The position numbers and the translations under genes were made by a program. Source: an uncultured Drancourtella sp. (GTDB lineage: Bacteria > Bacillota > Clostridia > Lachnospirales > Lachnospiraceae). From it: a DNA stretch of 9,617 nt. Positions within the stretch are counted from its first letter, which is position 1. Each line of letters begins with the position of its first letter. Below, one piece after another: positions 1 to 7,335 of this stretch. Under the pieces are notes generated by a model. That model had not been told where the DNA came from. It ran no database searches and worked only from the letters and a program-made list of their open reading frames with translations. The stretch is taken from positions 1-9,617 of the forward strand of contig CALFLL010000033.1 of NCBI GenBank assembly GCA_937880845.1. Direction: 5' to 3'.

Positions 1-13
1 ACTAGAAAATACA

Positions 14-64
14 AATCTCCCGAAGAAGTTCAAGTATTAAAAATACTGATTTCTACGGGAGATT
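14..64 (-). terminator. Strong hairpin, probable operon terminator (possibly bidirectional)
   Basis: Perfect 9-base arms AATCTCCCG (14-22) and CGGGAGATT (56-64) enclose a second perfect 6-base stem AGTATT/AATACT (33-38 and 42-47), with further pairing and small bulges between them, so nearly the whole stretch folds into one long hairpin. Read on the - strand it is followed by TTGTATTTTCT, and on the + strand by CATATTTT, so it could stop transcription from either side. It lies about 125 bases past the galactanase stop codon and is the best candidate for the 3' end of the galactan operon. Whether a convergent gene lies just left of the window cannot be seen. Confidence 0.7.
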
Positions 65-86
65 CATATTTTAAGATTTAGAGCCT

Positions 87-106
87 AAAAATCGGTATTA
101 ACCGAT
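87..106 (-). terminator. Short hairpin with T-run, possible first terminator of the galactan operon
   Basis: On the - strand ATCGGT-TAAT-ACCGAT forms a 6-base-pair stem with a 4-base loop and runs straight into TTTTA. It lies about 85 bases downstream of the GH53 stop codon and ahead of the larger hairpin at 14-64. The stem is short, so alone it would be a weak intrinsic terminator. The two hairpins together resemble a tandem terminator. The intervening bases 107-190 show no gene. Confidence 0.4.
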
Positions 107-190
107 AGCCCCATGATTTGAGAAGTTTTTCCTTCCTAGGACGCTTCAAGATTATCTTTATACAATAAACAATCTCATGAATATAGTTTA

Positions 191-1723
191 TTATTCCGTC
201 ACAACTAGATACCAGGATGTTCCACTTTCACTTAAATTTGTTTGCTGACACCACTCACCATCTGCTGAAGAATTATTTCTAACGCCTAAATACAATCCAC
301 TCAATCGATTTTTTAAAGCATATGAACCATCATCCTTTTCAATCACTTCCCACATCTGGTTCCATCCTTGATTATATTCATACTGTATAATAGATGCCCC
401 CACCTGCGTGGACATAGAATTCACATCCAAAACAAGACCACTGTTCTTGTTCTTTATAATATAATAGTTTCCATCTACCTGCTCAAATATCCATTTTTGG
501 CTGTTCCATCCACCATACGTATATTGTTCTATACTCGCATTGTTATCCTGGGACCCCTGACATACGTTAAGTGCTTTCTGACTATTCACGTTATAAAACT
601 CATATGAGCACTCATTTGATAAGAATGTCGTACCCGTTTTGAAAGCATTTAAAGCATCTGTAAATCTAAGTGTATTTGAAGAAACTTCTTCAGTCGCACC
701 TAATGTGTAACCATCTGGTAAATACTGTGAATTTGCTTCTGGTTCCCAATAGAAAACGCCAATGCCTTTATTTCCAGGCACAGTATTCAAGGCATTTATT
801 TCTTTACGAAGCAGTTCATAGGTTTTAGCTGCATCAGTTTCCACCTCGCCAGTTTCACAAATCATTACTTCTTTCTCGTATTTTGTTGCCATATTGTATA
901 GATTTACTGCAACATTTTCAATCTCATCTCCACCTGTCCAATACGGGTAGTAGGAAAGTCCTACTACATCGGTTTTTCCTCCGCATTTTGTAATAAAATT
1001 ACTAAAAAACCATTCAAAATGTAAAATACCACTTCCATGTGTCAAATGTGTAACTACTTTTGAATTCGGGCTTACAGCCTTCACTGCATCATATCCACTA
1101 TTTAAAAATGCCGTAAGTTGCTCGAAATCACCCGTTTGATTACTTCCATAGGGATATAGAACACCATAGCTCACTTCGTTGCCAACCTGCACCCATTCAG
1201 GAGTTATTCCATTTTCTCCCAAAAAATTCATTATATAGTATGTATAATCATATACATATTTTTCAATTTCTTTTGCTGAAGCCCCCGACCATTGTTCAGG
1301 TATATCCTGGCATAAAGGATCTGCAAAATGGTCACTATAATGAAATACAAGCATGATTTTCATACCTAGATTTTTGGCTCTTTGCGCAGTATATAACAAC
1401 CCTTGAGTATCACAATATCCCAAAAGACATGTTGTTCCATCAGGTTTTGTCCAAACAAAATCTGTCTCCGGATTTACAAAAACCCTTAATCGAACCGCAT
1501 TAATGCCTTTATTCTTTAACACAGACAACGCATCATCGACATTTCCGTCCTCATTCAAATATTGTATCCCCTGATTTTCCATTTGACTTAACCACCCAAT
1601 ATCCGCACCGTATACAATATCATTATCTTGCTGATTTGATGCATGAGTTGTTACCGGCAAAACCATTACTGCTAAAAGCGCACTCATTACTAATGAAACT
1701 ATTTTCTTATATAGCTTTTTCAT
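191..1723 (-). CDS. Secreted GH53 endo-beta-1,4-galactanase with C-terminal ricin-type (CBM13-like) domain
   Basis: Predicted extracellular arabinogalactan endo-beta-1,4-galactanase (GH53) of 510 residues, cutting beta-1,4-galactan side chains of pectin into oligosaccharides. Residues 1-28 are a signal peptide: lysine-rich start, hydrophobic core, THAS-type cleavage site. The GH53 barrel spans about 36-362. The acid/base is Glu183 in WVQVGNE and the likely nucleophile is Glu290 in MICETGE; RLRVFVNP and YYPYW are also family-typical. Residues 372-508 form a ricin-B-like lectin domain with QKW (409-411) and QMW (456-458) motifs and a degenerate third repeat ending TSW, probably binding carbohydrate. 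No LPXTG signal or other anchor is visible, so the enzyme is probably released. It is the last operon gene, starting 4 bases after the GH2 stop. Its ribosome binding site, GAGG, lies inside the GH2 end with a 7-base gap. Family assignment is firm; lectin specificity is unknown. Confidence 0.93.
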   Translation of the reverse strand: MKKLYKKIVSLVMSALLAVMVLPVTTHASNQQDNDIVYGADIGWLSQMENQGIQYLNEDGNVDDALSVLKNKGINAVRLRVFVNPETDFVWTKPDGTTCLLGYCDTQGLLYTAQRAKNLGMKIMLVFHYSDHFADPLCQDIPEQWSGASAKEIEKYVYDYTYYIMNFLGENGITPEWVQVGNEVSYGVLYPYGSNQTGDFEQLTAFLNSGYDAVKAVSPNSKVVTHLTHGSGILHFEWFFSNFITKCGGKTDVVGLSYYPYWTGGDEIENVAVNLYNMATKYEKEVMICETGEVETDAAKTYELLRKEINALNTVPGNKGIGVFYWEPEANSQYLPDGYTLGATEEVSSNTLRFTDALNAFKTGTTFLSNECSYEFYNVNSQKALNVCQGSQDNNASIEQYTYGGWNSQKWIFEQVDGNYYIIKNKNSGLVLDVNSMSTQVGASIIQYEYNQGWNQMWEVIEKDDGSYALKNRLSGLYLGVRNNSSADGEWCQQTNLSESGTSWYLVVTE

Positions 1724-1727
1724 GCCG

Positions 1728-4211
1728 CTACCTCACTTCTATTTTTCTTACTACATCTTCGCATCCATTTGCTGAAATTGTTACTGTAATGATTCCAGAT
1801 TCATGTCCGGCTCTTACACATGCCATCGCATCTCCATCAAATGTATTACAACATCTGTCAAAATAATCTTCTTCATTAGACGGATTACTACTTCCAAGAC
1901 CTTGTAATTTACCTGCACCATCAACAGATACCGTAATCTGTTTTATTTCTTGCTGGTTCGTTTTTCCACTTTCATCACAAAGCGTAATGTTCAGATAACA
2001 CAGATCTTGTCCATTGGCAGTAAGCACTTTTTTATCCATTTTCACATCAAGAGTTGTTGATTTCTTAGCTGTTTCCAATGAATATCGTCCCCGTTCCATT
2101 CCATTCACATAGTCAATTGCCATCAATGTTCCTGCTTGATACGGCACGGTAAATTCAGCCATATATTGGTTTTCTTTTCCAGCTTTTTTTCTCCCCAGAC
2201 TCTCATCGTTCAGAAAGAGTTCTACTTCTTCTGCGTCAGAATAGACATCGACACTTGCAGAAGTACCTTCGTATCCAGTCCACGTCCAGCTGGAAATATT
2301 ATCTTTAAACATCCACGGAGTTTTCGATGGAGTCTGTCCATTACGATCAACTCGTTCAACCGCAATATATGGTTCATGCCTTAATCCATATACAACTTCA
2401 CGATAATAACTGATTGGTCTTCGTACCCCTGTAATTGTGATATCCCCAATATATGCCAGACGATCCGGATAGACACTGCCAAAATTCTTTGTTCCATCGT
2501 AATAAAAAATACCACAGCCTGCTTCTCCGAGATAATCATATCCTGTCCAGGTAAAATCTCCTATAATATGAGAATAATCCTCTACCAATGTCCACAATCT
2601 GAATATATCTGCTGGAAATGTTTCCGTTCCCACTACCGCTTTATTCGGATGTAGCTGTGCCTCTAACACATGGCGTCCTGTCATGTAATTTAATCCTACA
2701 ATATCTGTCGCATCACTTACTCCTGCAATAGCTTCTGATAATTTAGGATGTGCTGCAAATGCGTCTCCTGCCTCACCAGACATGAACTCCATGATTCCAT
2801 TGAGTGCATTGCTTCCCATGGATTGCCCTTGATTGTCACCGCTATTCCCTTCATCTTTTCGTTTAATCAATGGAGCCACATCTCTCATAATTTCAAATAG
2901 TCTGGCTCCTGCCGCATTTAACCCATTCACGCCACAAGTCGTAAATCGTGTATCATCTAGTTCATGTAGTTTCTTACAAAGCATCCGGCTGATTTCAACT
3001 CCACGCGTTGTTCCGAGCTCGGATATTTCATTTCCGATGGAATAGATTGCTACACACGGATGGTTATAGTCCTTGTTTACCATTCTGGTCGTAACTTTTT
3101 CCCATTCATCTAAGAAATGTAAGGCAAAATCATGGCTGTTTTTATGAACCGTCCACATATCAAACAGTTCATCCATAACGATAATCCCCATTTCATCACA
3201 GATATCCAGCATTGCCTTGCTGATTGGATGATGAGAACTTCTAATACTGTTAAATCCTGCTTCTTTGATAATACGAATCTTTCTTCGTTCCGCATCATAT
3301 ATCGTTGCTGCACCAATAATTCCATTATCATGATGCAAACAAGTTCCCCGCAGATTCAATGACTTTCCATTTAGGCAGAACCCGTGTTTTCCATCTACAT
3401 AAATGGTTCTGATTCCAAAATGTTCCTTCTGTTTATCAAGAATTTCTCCATTCTTCAAAAGAGTAACTTCTATTTGATAGAGATTTGGATATTCTGTATC
3501 CCATAAGTGTGGATGTTCAATCTCCACATTCCATGTGAACTGTTTTAGTCCACATTCCTCATCTGTGATTTCTTTCTTACAACTACAAATTACTGCTCCT
3601 TCATAATAAATATCCACTTGAGCTTCATCTGCTCTGGAATCTTCGGAGATGTTTTCTATCTGAACAGCTAATTCCAACCTTGCCATTTTTTCATCTGCAG
3701 ATATCGTTGTAATTTTCACACCTTCCGGCGGAATATAAGTGGATCCTCCAAGATATAGATTGACATCTCGATAAATTCCACTTCCAGAATACCATCTGGA
3801 GTTTTCTTCTGCTGAGTTATCTGCAATGACTTTAATCTGGTTCATCTGTCCGTAATTCAAATATGGTTTCAAATCCACAAAGAATCCTGAGTATCCATAC
3901 AGGTTTGTAGCCGCCAATGCCCCATTCACATATACCATTGCTGTTTCATATATCCCCTCAAATTCCAGAATAGCAGCTCTGTTTTCCCATTCTTCTGGCA
4001 CATCAATGTCTTTAAAGTATGTATAAATTCCACCTGGATAAAATCCTGTCTGGCTTCCATTCTTTGTCTCTTTGGTACGTTTCTCATAAATCATTGCATC
4101 ATGCGGTAAGGTCACAACCTCCGGTGCCTTTCCAGACATCTCCATGATTTTCAATGAGGAAACCACCCCTTTACAGAATTTCCAATTATCTAGTAACTTT
4201 ATTTTTTCCAT
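1728..4211 (-). CDS. GH2 beta-galactosidase, cytoplasmic
   Basis: Glycoside hydrolase family 2 enzyme of 827 residues without a signal peptide, so it probably acts on imported galacto-oligosaccharides. The layout is the family's: sugar-binding jelly roll (about 1-155, with WYSGSGIYRDV at 140-150), immunoglobulin-like domain (about 165-268), and TIM barrel (about 272-610). The barrel has NLRGTCLHHDNG (286-297), SIGNE with acid/base Glu395, and VGTET with nucleophile Glu530. Two beta-sandwich domains follow: a DUF4982-like one (about 615-715) and a C-terminal one (about 720-827) with the typical TANGQDLCYLNI entry. Residues 436-500 form a low-conservation insertion in the barrel. It is the middle gene of the operon, 12 bases after the transporter stop. 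Its ribosome binding site GGAG overlaps that stop (TAGGAG). GH2 also contains beta-glucuronidases and related activities. Beta-galactosidase is inferred mainly from the GH53 neighbour. Confidence 0.9.
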   Translation of the reverse strand: MEKIKLLDNWKFCKGVVSSLKIMEMSGKAPEVVTLPHDAMIYEKRTKETKNGSQTGFYPGGIYTYFKDIDVPEEWENRAAILEFEGIYETAMVYVNGALAATNLYGYSGFFVDLKPYLNYGQMNQIKVIADNSAEENSRWYSGSGIYRDVNLYLGGSTYIPPEGVKITTISADEKMARLELAVQIENISEDSRADEAQVDIYYEGAVICSCKKEITDEECGLKQFTWNVEIEHPHLWDTEYPNLYQIEVTLLKNGEILDKQKEHFGIRTIYVDGKHGFCLNGKSLNLRGTCLHHDNGIIGAATIYDAERRKIRIIKEAGFNSIRSSHHPISKAMLDICDEMGIIVMDELFDMWTVHKNSHDFALHFLDEWEKVTTRMVNKDYNHPCVAIYSIGNEISELGTTRGVEISRMLCKKLHELDDTRFTTCGVNGLNAAGARLFEIMRDVAPLIKRKDEGNSGDNQGQSMGSNALNGIMEFMSGEAGDAFAAHPKLSEAIAGVSDATDIVGLNYMTGRHVLEAQLHPNKAVVGTETFPADIFRLWTLVEDYSHIIGDFTWTGYDYLGEAGCGIFYYDGTKNFGSVYPDRLAYIGDITITGVRRPISYYREVVYGLRHEPYIAVERVDRNGQTPSKTPWMFKDNISSWTWTGYEGTSASVDVYSDAEEVELFLNDESLGRKKAGKENQYMAEFTVPYQAGTLMAIDYVNGMERGRYSLETAKKSTTLDVKMDKKVLTANGQDLCYLNITLCDESGKTNQQEIKQITVSVDGAGKLQGLGSSNPSNEEDYFDRCCNTFDGDAMACVRAGHESGIITVTISANGCEDVVRKIEVR

Positions 4212-4223
4212 AACACACTGCTC

Positions 4224-5606
4224 CTATACATTCTGATGTTCTTCATCCCATTTCTGATTTGCTTTTTCTACATCAAGTCTGGAAAGTAAATATGTAATCA
4301 GCACACCGATGAGAACCGGAATGATCAGATATATCCATAAAATCATATTTGTCGCTCCTGCTGTCTGAACAGCGGCATCATTTACAAATCCGCCCACTGC
4401 TAATAACCAGCCCACTGCAGCTGTACCGATTCCACCACCGATTTTAACACCGAGAGAAGAACAAGAGTACATCGTTCCTTCCATGCGAATTCCAGTTGTT
4501 CTTGTTGTGTAAGCACTGGCCTCTGCAATAAACGCATTCAATGAGCCACTGAGGAATCCTGCAAATACGCCTTTTACGAAAAGAATAATGAGAAAAAGTG
4601 TGATATTTTTCGTTACTGCAGCATAAATCAGTGGAATGCCAAGTACACAACTGATGCCATATGCCCATGTATTTACCTTCTGCATATTACCGACTTTTTT
4701 AATAATGAACGGTGCAATAATTAATGCAAAGATTACCGGAAACATTTTCATCATATTTAGTAATCCATAAATTCCTTCATTTCCAAGATAATATGTTGCA
4801 AAGAAAACACCTGATCCTGTAACAAGATTGCTCATAATATAATACACAATGTAAATAGCAACAATCATCAGATAATATTTATTTTTCAAAAGGACTTTAA
4901 TTGTATCCAGAAAACTTAATTTATCTTCAGCTGATTTTCCGTCCTCTTTCACAGTTACTTCCTCATCCGGAAGTTCTTTCACAGCAAGAACACTGATGGT
5001 ATTTACAACAAGTGCAATTATTGCAAATACAATAGCAACCATTCTCCATCCATTTGCACCACCACCAAAAGCACTTACTGCAGAAGTTACTGCAAATCCT
5101 AATACAATATTTGTTACAACTGCAAACATGAAACGGAATGAACCAAGTTGAACTCTTTCATTTGGGTTTTTTGTAATCAATGCAGTCAATGATGAATATG
5201 CAATACCATTCGCTGTATAAAAAATTGCATTTAAACAGGTATAAAATACGAAGAAATATGCATACTGTGCAGTTCTTCCCATTCCTGCCGGAACTGAGAA
5301 AAGCAGTGCCAAACAACCTGATACACCAATTTGTGCATATAACATCCACGGTCTGGCTTTTCCCATTTTAGAATGTGTTCGGTCAATTATATTCCCAAAG
5401 AACACATCTGTAACTCCGTCCACACACTTGGATACCAACATCAATGTACCAATCACAGCACTATTCATTCCCATTACACTTGTAAGATACAACAACAAAA
5501 AGCTGGAAACTAATCCATAACTACAGTTTGATGCAAGATCACCAGATCCATAAGCTAACTTTTGATAAAACTTTAAATATTTTTTTTGCGAAGCATTCTC
5601 TCCCAT
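4224..5606 (-). CDS. GPH-family cation-coupled glycoside (galacto-oligosaccharide) symporter
   Basis: Integral membrane sugar transporter of the glycoside-pentoside-hexuronide:cation symporter family (MFS_2, MelB relatives), about 460 residues with 12 expected membrane segments. The N-terminal signature is clear: GSGDLASN (20-27), CVDGVTD with Asp63 and Asp67 where MelB has its cation-binding Asp55 and Asp59, then the cytoplasmic loop DRTHSKMGKARPW (75-87). A charged loop (PDEEVTVKEDGKSAEDK) separates the two six-helix halves. An upstream ATG at 5636 would add 10 residues. The ATG at 5606 is preferred because AAGGAGG sits 8 bases before it and would otherwise lie inside the gene. It is first in the operon, upstream of GH2 and GH53, so beta-1,4-galacto-oligosaccharide or galactobiose is the likely substrate. 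That is inferred from context; the family also carries pentosides and hexuronides. Confidence 0.9.
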   Translation of the reverse strand: MGENASQKKYLKFYQKLAYGSGDLASNCSYGLVSSFLLLYLTSVMGMNSAVIGTLMLVSKCVDGVTDVFFGNIIDRTHSKMGKARPWMLYAQIGVSGCLALLFSVPAGMGRTAQYAYFFVFYTCLNAIFYTANGIAYSSLTALITKNPNERVQLGSFRFMFAVVTNIVLGFAVTSAVSAFGGGANGWRMVAIVFAIIALVVNTISVLAVKELPDEEVTVKEDGKSAEDKLSFLDTIKVLLKNKYYLMIVAIYIVYYIMSNLVTGSGVFFATYYLGNEGIYGLLNMMKMFPVIFALIIAPFIIKKVGNMQKVNTWAYGISCVLGIPLIYAAVTKNITLFLIILFVKGVFAGFLSGSLNAFIAEASAYTTRTTGIRMEGTMYSCSSLGVKIGGGIGTAAVGWLLAVGGFVNDAAVQTAGATNMILWIYLIIPVLIGVLITYLLSRLDVEKANQKWDEEHQNV

Positions 5607-5612
5607 TGTAAC

Positions 5613-5621
5613 TTCCTCCTT
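5613..5621 (-). promoter_or_regulatory. Ribosome binding site that decides the transporter start
   Basis: On the - strand AAGGAGGAA lies just upstream of the ATG at 5606. It is close to a full Shine-Dalgarno match at good distance, and it would be internal to the gene if the ATG at 5636 were used. The upstream ATG has no comparable purine run before it. Confidence 0.8.
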
Positions 5622-5658
5622 AAATGTTATGCCCATTTTGCCGGCTCATGAGCTCTCT

Positions 5659-5728
5659 ATATGATATGTTTCAATCATATCGTAATTATTATTCGTCAAC
5701 AATATCATTTATTGGTGGAATATGATAT
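5659..5728. repeat. Repeated ATATGATAT motifs in the divergent promoter, candidate AraC operators
   Basis: ATATGATAT occurs twice as an exact direct repeat at 5659-5667 and 5720-5728, 61 bases apart. Inverted copies lie between them: ATCATAT at 5674-5680 and ATATCAT at 5702-5708. Each outer copy therefore pairs with an inner one as a 7-base inverted repeat (spacers of 8 and 13 bases). The cluster fills the gap between the regulator and the operon it probably controls, which is where operators are expected. The words are AT-rich and overlap -10 elements, so chance similarity is possible. Confidence 0.4.
5674..5702 (-). promoter_or_regulatory. Probable promoter of the galactan operon
   Basis: Reading on the - strand, TTGTTG (5697-5702) and TATGAT (5674-5679) are separated by exactly 17 bases, matching a sigma-A promoter with a good -10 and a partial -35. 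This predicts a start near 5667 and a leader of about 60 bases before the transporter ATG at 5606. A partial -35 is usual for promoters activated by AraC-family proteins. The -10 coincides with one copy of the repeated ATCATAT motif, so the motif and promoter element cannot be separated by eye. Confidence 0.55.
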
Positions 5729-5731
5729 ACT
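5723..5731 (+). promoter_or_regulatory. Possible extended -10 promoter of the AraC-family gene
   Basis: TGATATACT fits an extended -10 (TG-N-TATACT) with no good -35 upstream. It would start transcription near 5738, about 25 bases before the preferred start codon at 5763. It overlaps the ATATGATAT copy at 5720-5728, which would allow autoregulation. The support is limited to spacing and sequence match. Confidence 0.35.
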
Positions 5732-5762
5732 TTGTAACATATCTGGGAATCGAGGTGCTTAT

Positions 5763-6815
5763 ATGCCGAAAATATCATTTAATAAAGATTATAAAAATGC
5801 ATTAACTATCTATGGAAGAGAAAGTCATTTTAATCAATATTATCATTTAGAAACACCATTTAGTTTCGTATTAGAGACCTATTATAAGGATGAAGTAAAT
5901 GAATATATCAGTTTGACTAATTTTACCCCGACTGACATTAAACACACAATTGTTCCAAACATCAGCACAATCTTCACAAGTCAAAATCGAGTGTTACATC
6001 AACATGATTTCTATGAATTCATGTATGTTTTAGACGGGACTGTAACAAACTCTATTGAAAATACTATCCGTATCTATCCCAAAGGTTCAGGATGTATCGT
6101 TAACCGAAATTTGAGACATGCCGAAAGATTTGATGGAAACTTCCGTGTATTTTTTCTCAATCTATCCAAGGAATATATCACTAAGATGATAAAAGAGACG
6201 CACAATCTCTATTTTGCAGAAGAACAGGAGATACTGGACAGTCCAATCTTAAAATTCTTGCAAGAAAGTGAAAATAATGATGTTCTGTCTAACAAGCAAT
6301 TCCTTGATATATTTCCGGTACAAGGAAATGATTTTGCACATCGCTGTATGTATAAAAACGGAGAAAGCATCTCAAAAACTATGCTTTCTCCTACCTTTGG
6401 GAGTTCCCATCTGATTGACGGATATATTTGCAATATTTTAGGACTTATATGTGATACAACAGCTTTTCACACAACTCATGTGAAATTAGATTACAACAAC
6501 GACTTTTTAATTTTTTCCAGAGCAACCCATATGATAGAAGATTCCAACGGATTGATTTCACGTAGTGAACTAGAAACAAAATTGCATTATAGCGGAGATT
6601 ATATCAATCGGATTATCAAAAAATACAGCAATTTAAACTTATCTAGTTATTGTATGAACTATCGCTTAACGAAGGCCATTGATCTGCTCAAAGAAACGGA
6701 TCTCTCGATTTCTGAGATTGCATTTCAGCTTGGCTTTAAAAACCGTACCCATTTTTATAAACAGTTCAAAAATCACTATGGAATGATGCCAAGTTCGTTT
6801 CGTAATCAAAAATAA
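5763..6815 (+). CDS. AraC-family transcriptional regulator of the galactan operon
   Basis: DNA-binding transcription factor of 350 residues, probably a sugar-responsive activator of the divergent transporter-GH2-GH53 operon. The N-terminal part contains a cupin-like sensor segment with HQHDFYEFMYVLDG (79-92), typical of the AraC ligand-binding domain. The C-terminal ~100 residues are the double helix-turn-helix: NYRLTKAIDLL, then ISEIAFQLGF (316-325) and FYKQFKNHYGMMPSSFR (331-347), a classic AraC signature. The frame is open back to 5661, but the ATG at 5763 is chosen because GAGGTG (5752-5757) sits 5 bases before it. An earlier start would also cover the promoter region. No clear terminator follows the stop. 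The inducer is not readable from sequence. Its role in galactan control is inferred from divergence alone. Confidence 0.92.
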   Translation: MPKISFNKDYKNALTIYGRESHFNQYYHLETPFSFVLETYYKDEVNEYISLTNFTPTDIKHTIVPNISTIFTSQNRVLHQHDFYEFMYVLDGTVTNSIENTIRIYPKGSGCIVNRNLRHAERFDGNFRVFFLNLSKEYITKMIKETHNLYFAEEQEILDSPILKFLQESENNDVLSNKQFLDIFPVQGNDFAHRCMYKNGESISKTMLSPTFGSSHLIDGYICNILGLICDTTAFHTTHVKLDYNNDFLIFSRATHMIEDSNGLISRSELETKLHYSGDYINRIIKKYSNLNLSSYCMNYRLTKAIDLLKETDLSISEIAFQLGFKNRTHFYKQFKNHYGMMPSSFRNQK

Positions 6816-6846
6816 ATCTTATATCGTTTTATTATTGAAAATCACA

Positions 6847-7027
6847 CTACTCTATGGGACGTATGGCTGCCCCGGTTATGGCTTGCCGGATAAACTCGGC
6901 TTCCACCGTATATCCGATCAGGGCAGGCTTGGTTTCATACCTTTGCAAACTGCTCATCCAGATCTTTCTCATCTGCATTGCATTTCAAAAATGTACGAAA
7001 TTCCGATTTACCTATTTCTTTATATTT
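6847..7027 (-). pseudogene. Frameshifted remnant of a small unknown protein
   Basis: Two overlapping - strand reading frames look like halves of one coding sequence. The first (6935-7027) reads KYKEIGKSEFRTFLKCNADE and then KDLDEQFAKV before a stop. The second, shifted by one base, continues as RYETKPALIGYTVEAEFIRQ and then AITGAAIRPIE to a stop at 6847. Both have soluble, charged, protein-like composition. The first frame has no start codon after the upstream stop at 7028-7030, and neither has a Shine-Dalgarno. An alternative is a genuine 43-residue gene starting at 6978 without a ribosome binding site. I do not recognise the family. A promoter-like sequence sits directly upstream, which suggests a once-expressed element gene. 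Confidence 0.3.
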
Positions 7028-7029
7028 CT

Positions 7030-7058
7030 ATTATAACAGTTCTCTATATCCGCTACAA
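7030..7058 (-). promoter_or_regulatory. Promoter-like sequence pointing toward the araC-type gene end
   Basis: On the - strand TTGTAG (7053-7058) and a perfect TATAAT (7030-7035) are 17 bases apart. The consensus -10 and ideal spacing make a functional sigma-A promoter plausible, despite a -35 matching only in its first three bases. The predicted start is near 7023. Transcripts would cover the frameshifted remnant and then run antisense into the 3' end of the AraC-family gene, since no terminator is evident in between. Confidence 0.5.
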
Positions 7059-7170
7059 TGAAAGCATAGTTAGCTAGAACAAACTATTCATTTATCCATC
7101 TACAACAACTCACATCATTGCTACATGACATATCACTCTTCCGGGCGGGAAAGAAATCCACATCACATAG

Positions 7171-7215
7171 GCAATCAATATATTATATTCTAAGTACCGT
7201 GAGTTATATTATTGC
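7171..7215. repeat. Imperfect inverted repeat in the junction region
   Basis: GCAATCAATATA (7171-7182) and TATATTATTGC (7205-7215) are inverted copies that differ by a single inserted C, with a 22-base loop. Eleven base pairs could form. The arms are AT-rich and there is no T-run that would make it a terminator. A role as a recombinase or regulator site is possible but unsupported. Confidence 0.35.
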
Positions 7216-7314
7216 AAACCTCCATTTCACCACTCAATTTTGACTCGGATACCGATACTCATCATCAAAATCATCATGGTATTTCTCATTTTTTCGTAGG
7301 ACAAAAGTCAGCGA

Positions 7315-7335
7315 AACCCTTGTATTTACTGGGTT
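7315..7335. repeat. Small inverted repeat just downstream of the relaxase gene
   Basis: AACCC (7315-7319) and GGGTT (7331-7335) flank an 11-base loop, about 36 bases past the MobV stop on the - strand. It could be a weak transcription stop for the relaxase gene or part of an element-end site. The stem is only 5 pairs and lacks a T-run on the - strand, so I do not call it a terminator. Confidence 0.3.

Noticed and set aside
164..192. AATAAAC/GTTTATT inverted repeat spanning the galactanase stop
   Set aside because: Seven A/T-rich pairs with a 15-base loop are weak and easily arise by chance; the hairpins further downstream are better terminators.
5607..5636. Ten-residue N-terminal extension of the transporter
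   Set aside because: The strong AAGGAGG would lie inside the gene; family members start close to the KKYLKFYQKLAYG segment.
5661..5762. Upstream 34-residue extension of the AraC-family protein from an ATG at 5661
   Set aside because: No ribosome binding site precedes it, it overlaps the promoter repeats, and GAGGTG sits correctly before the ATG at 5763.
6835..7077. Open frames on the + strand of the junction region (80 and 60 residues)
   Set aside because: No ribosome binding sites or recognisable motifs, and the opposite strand gives more protein-like sequence.
7230..7298. 20-residue - strand frame beginning MRNTMMILMMSIG
   Set aside because: Too short, no Shine-Dalgarno, and no reason to think it is translated, although it is hydrophobic.
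7315..7335. AACCC/GGGTT hairpin as an intrinsic terminator
   Set aside because: Five pairs with an 11-base loop and no T-run after it on the - strand.
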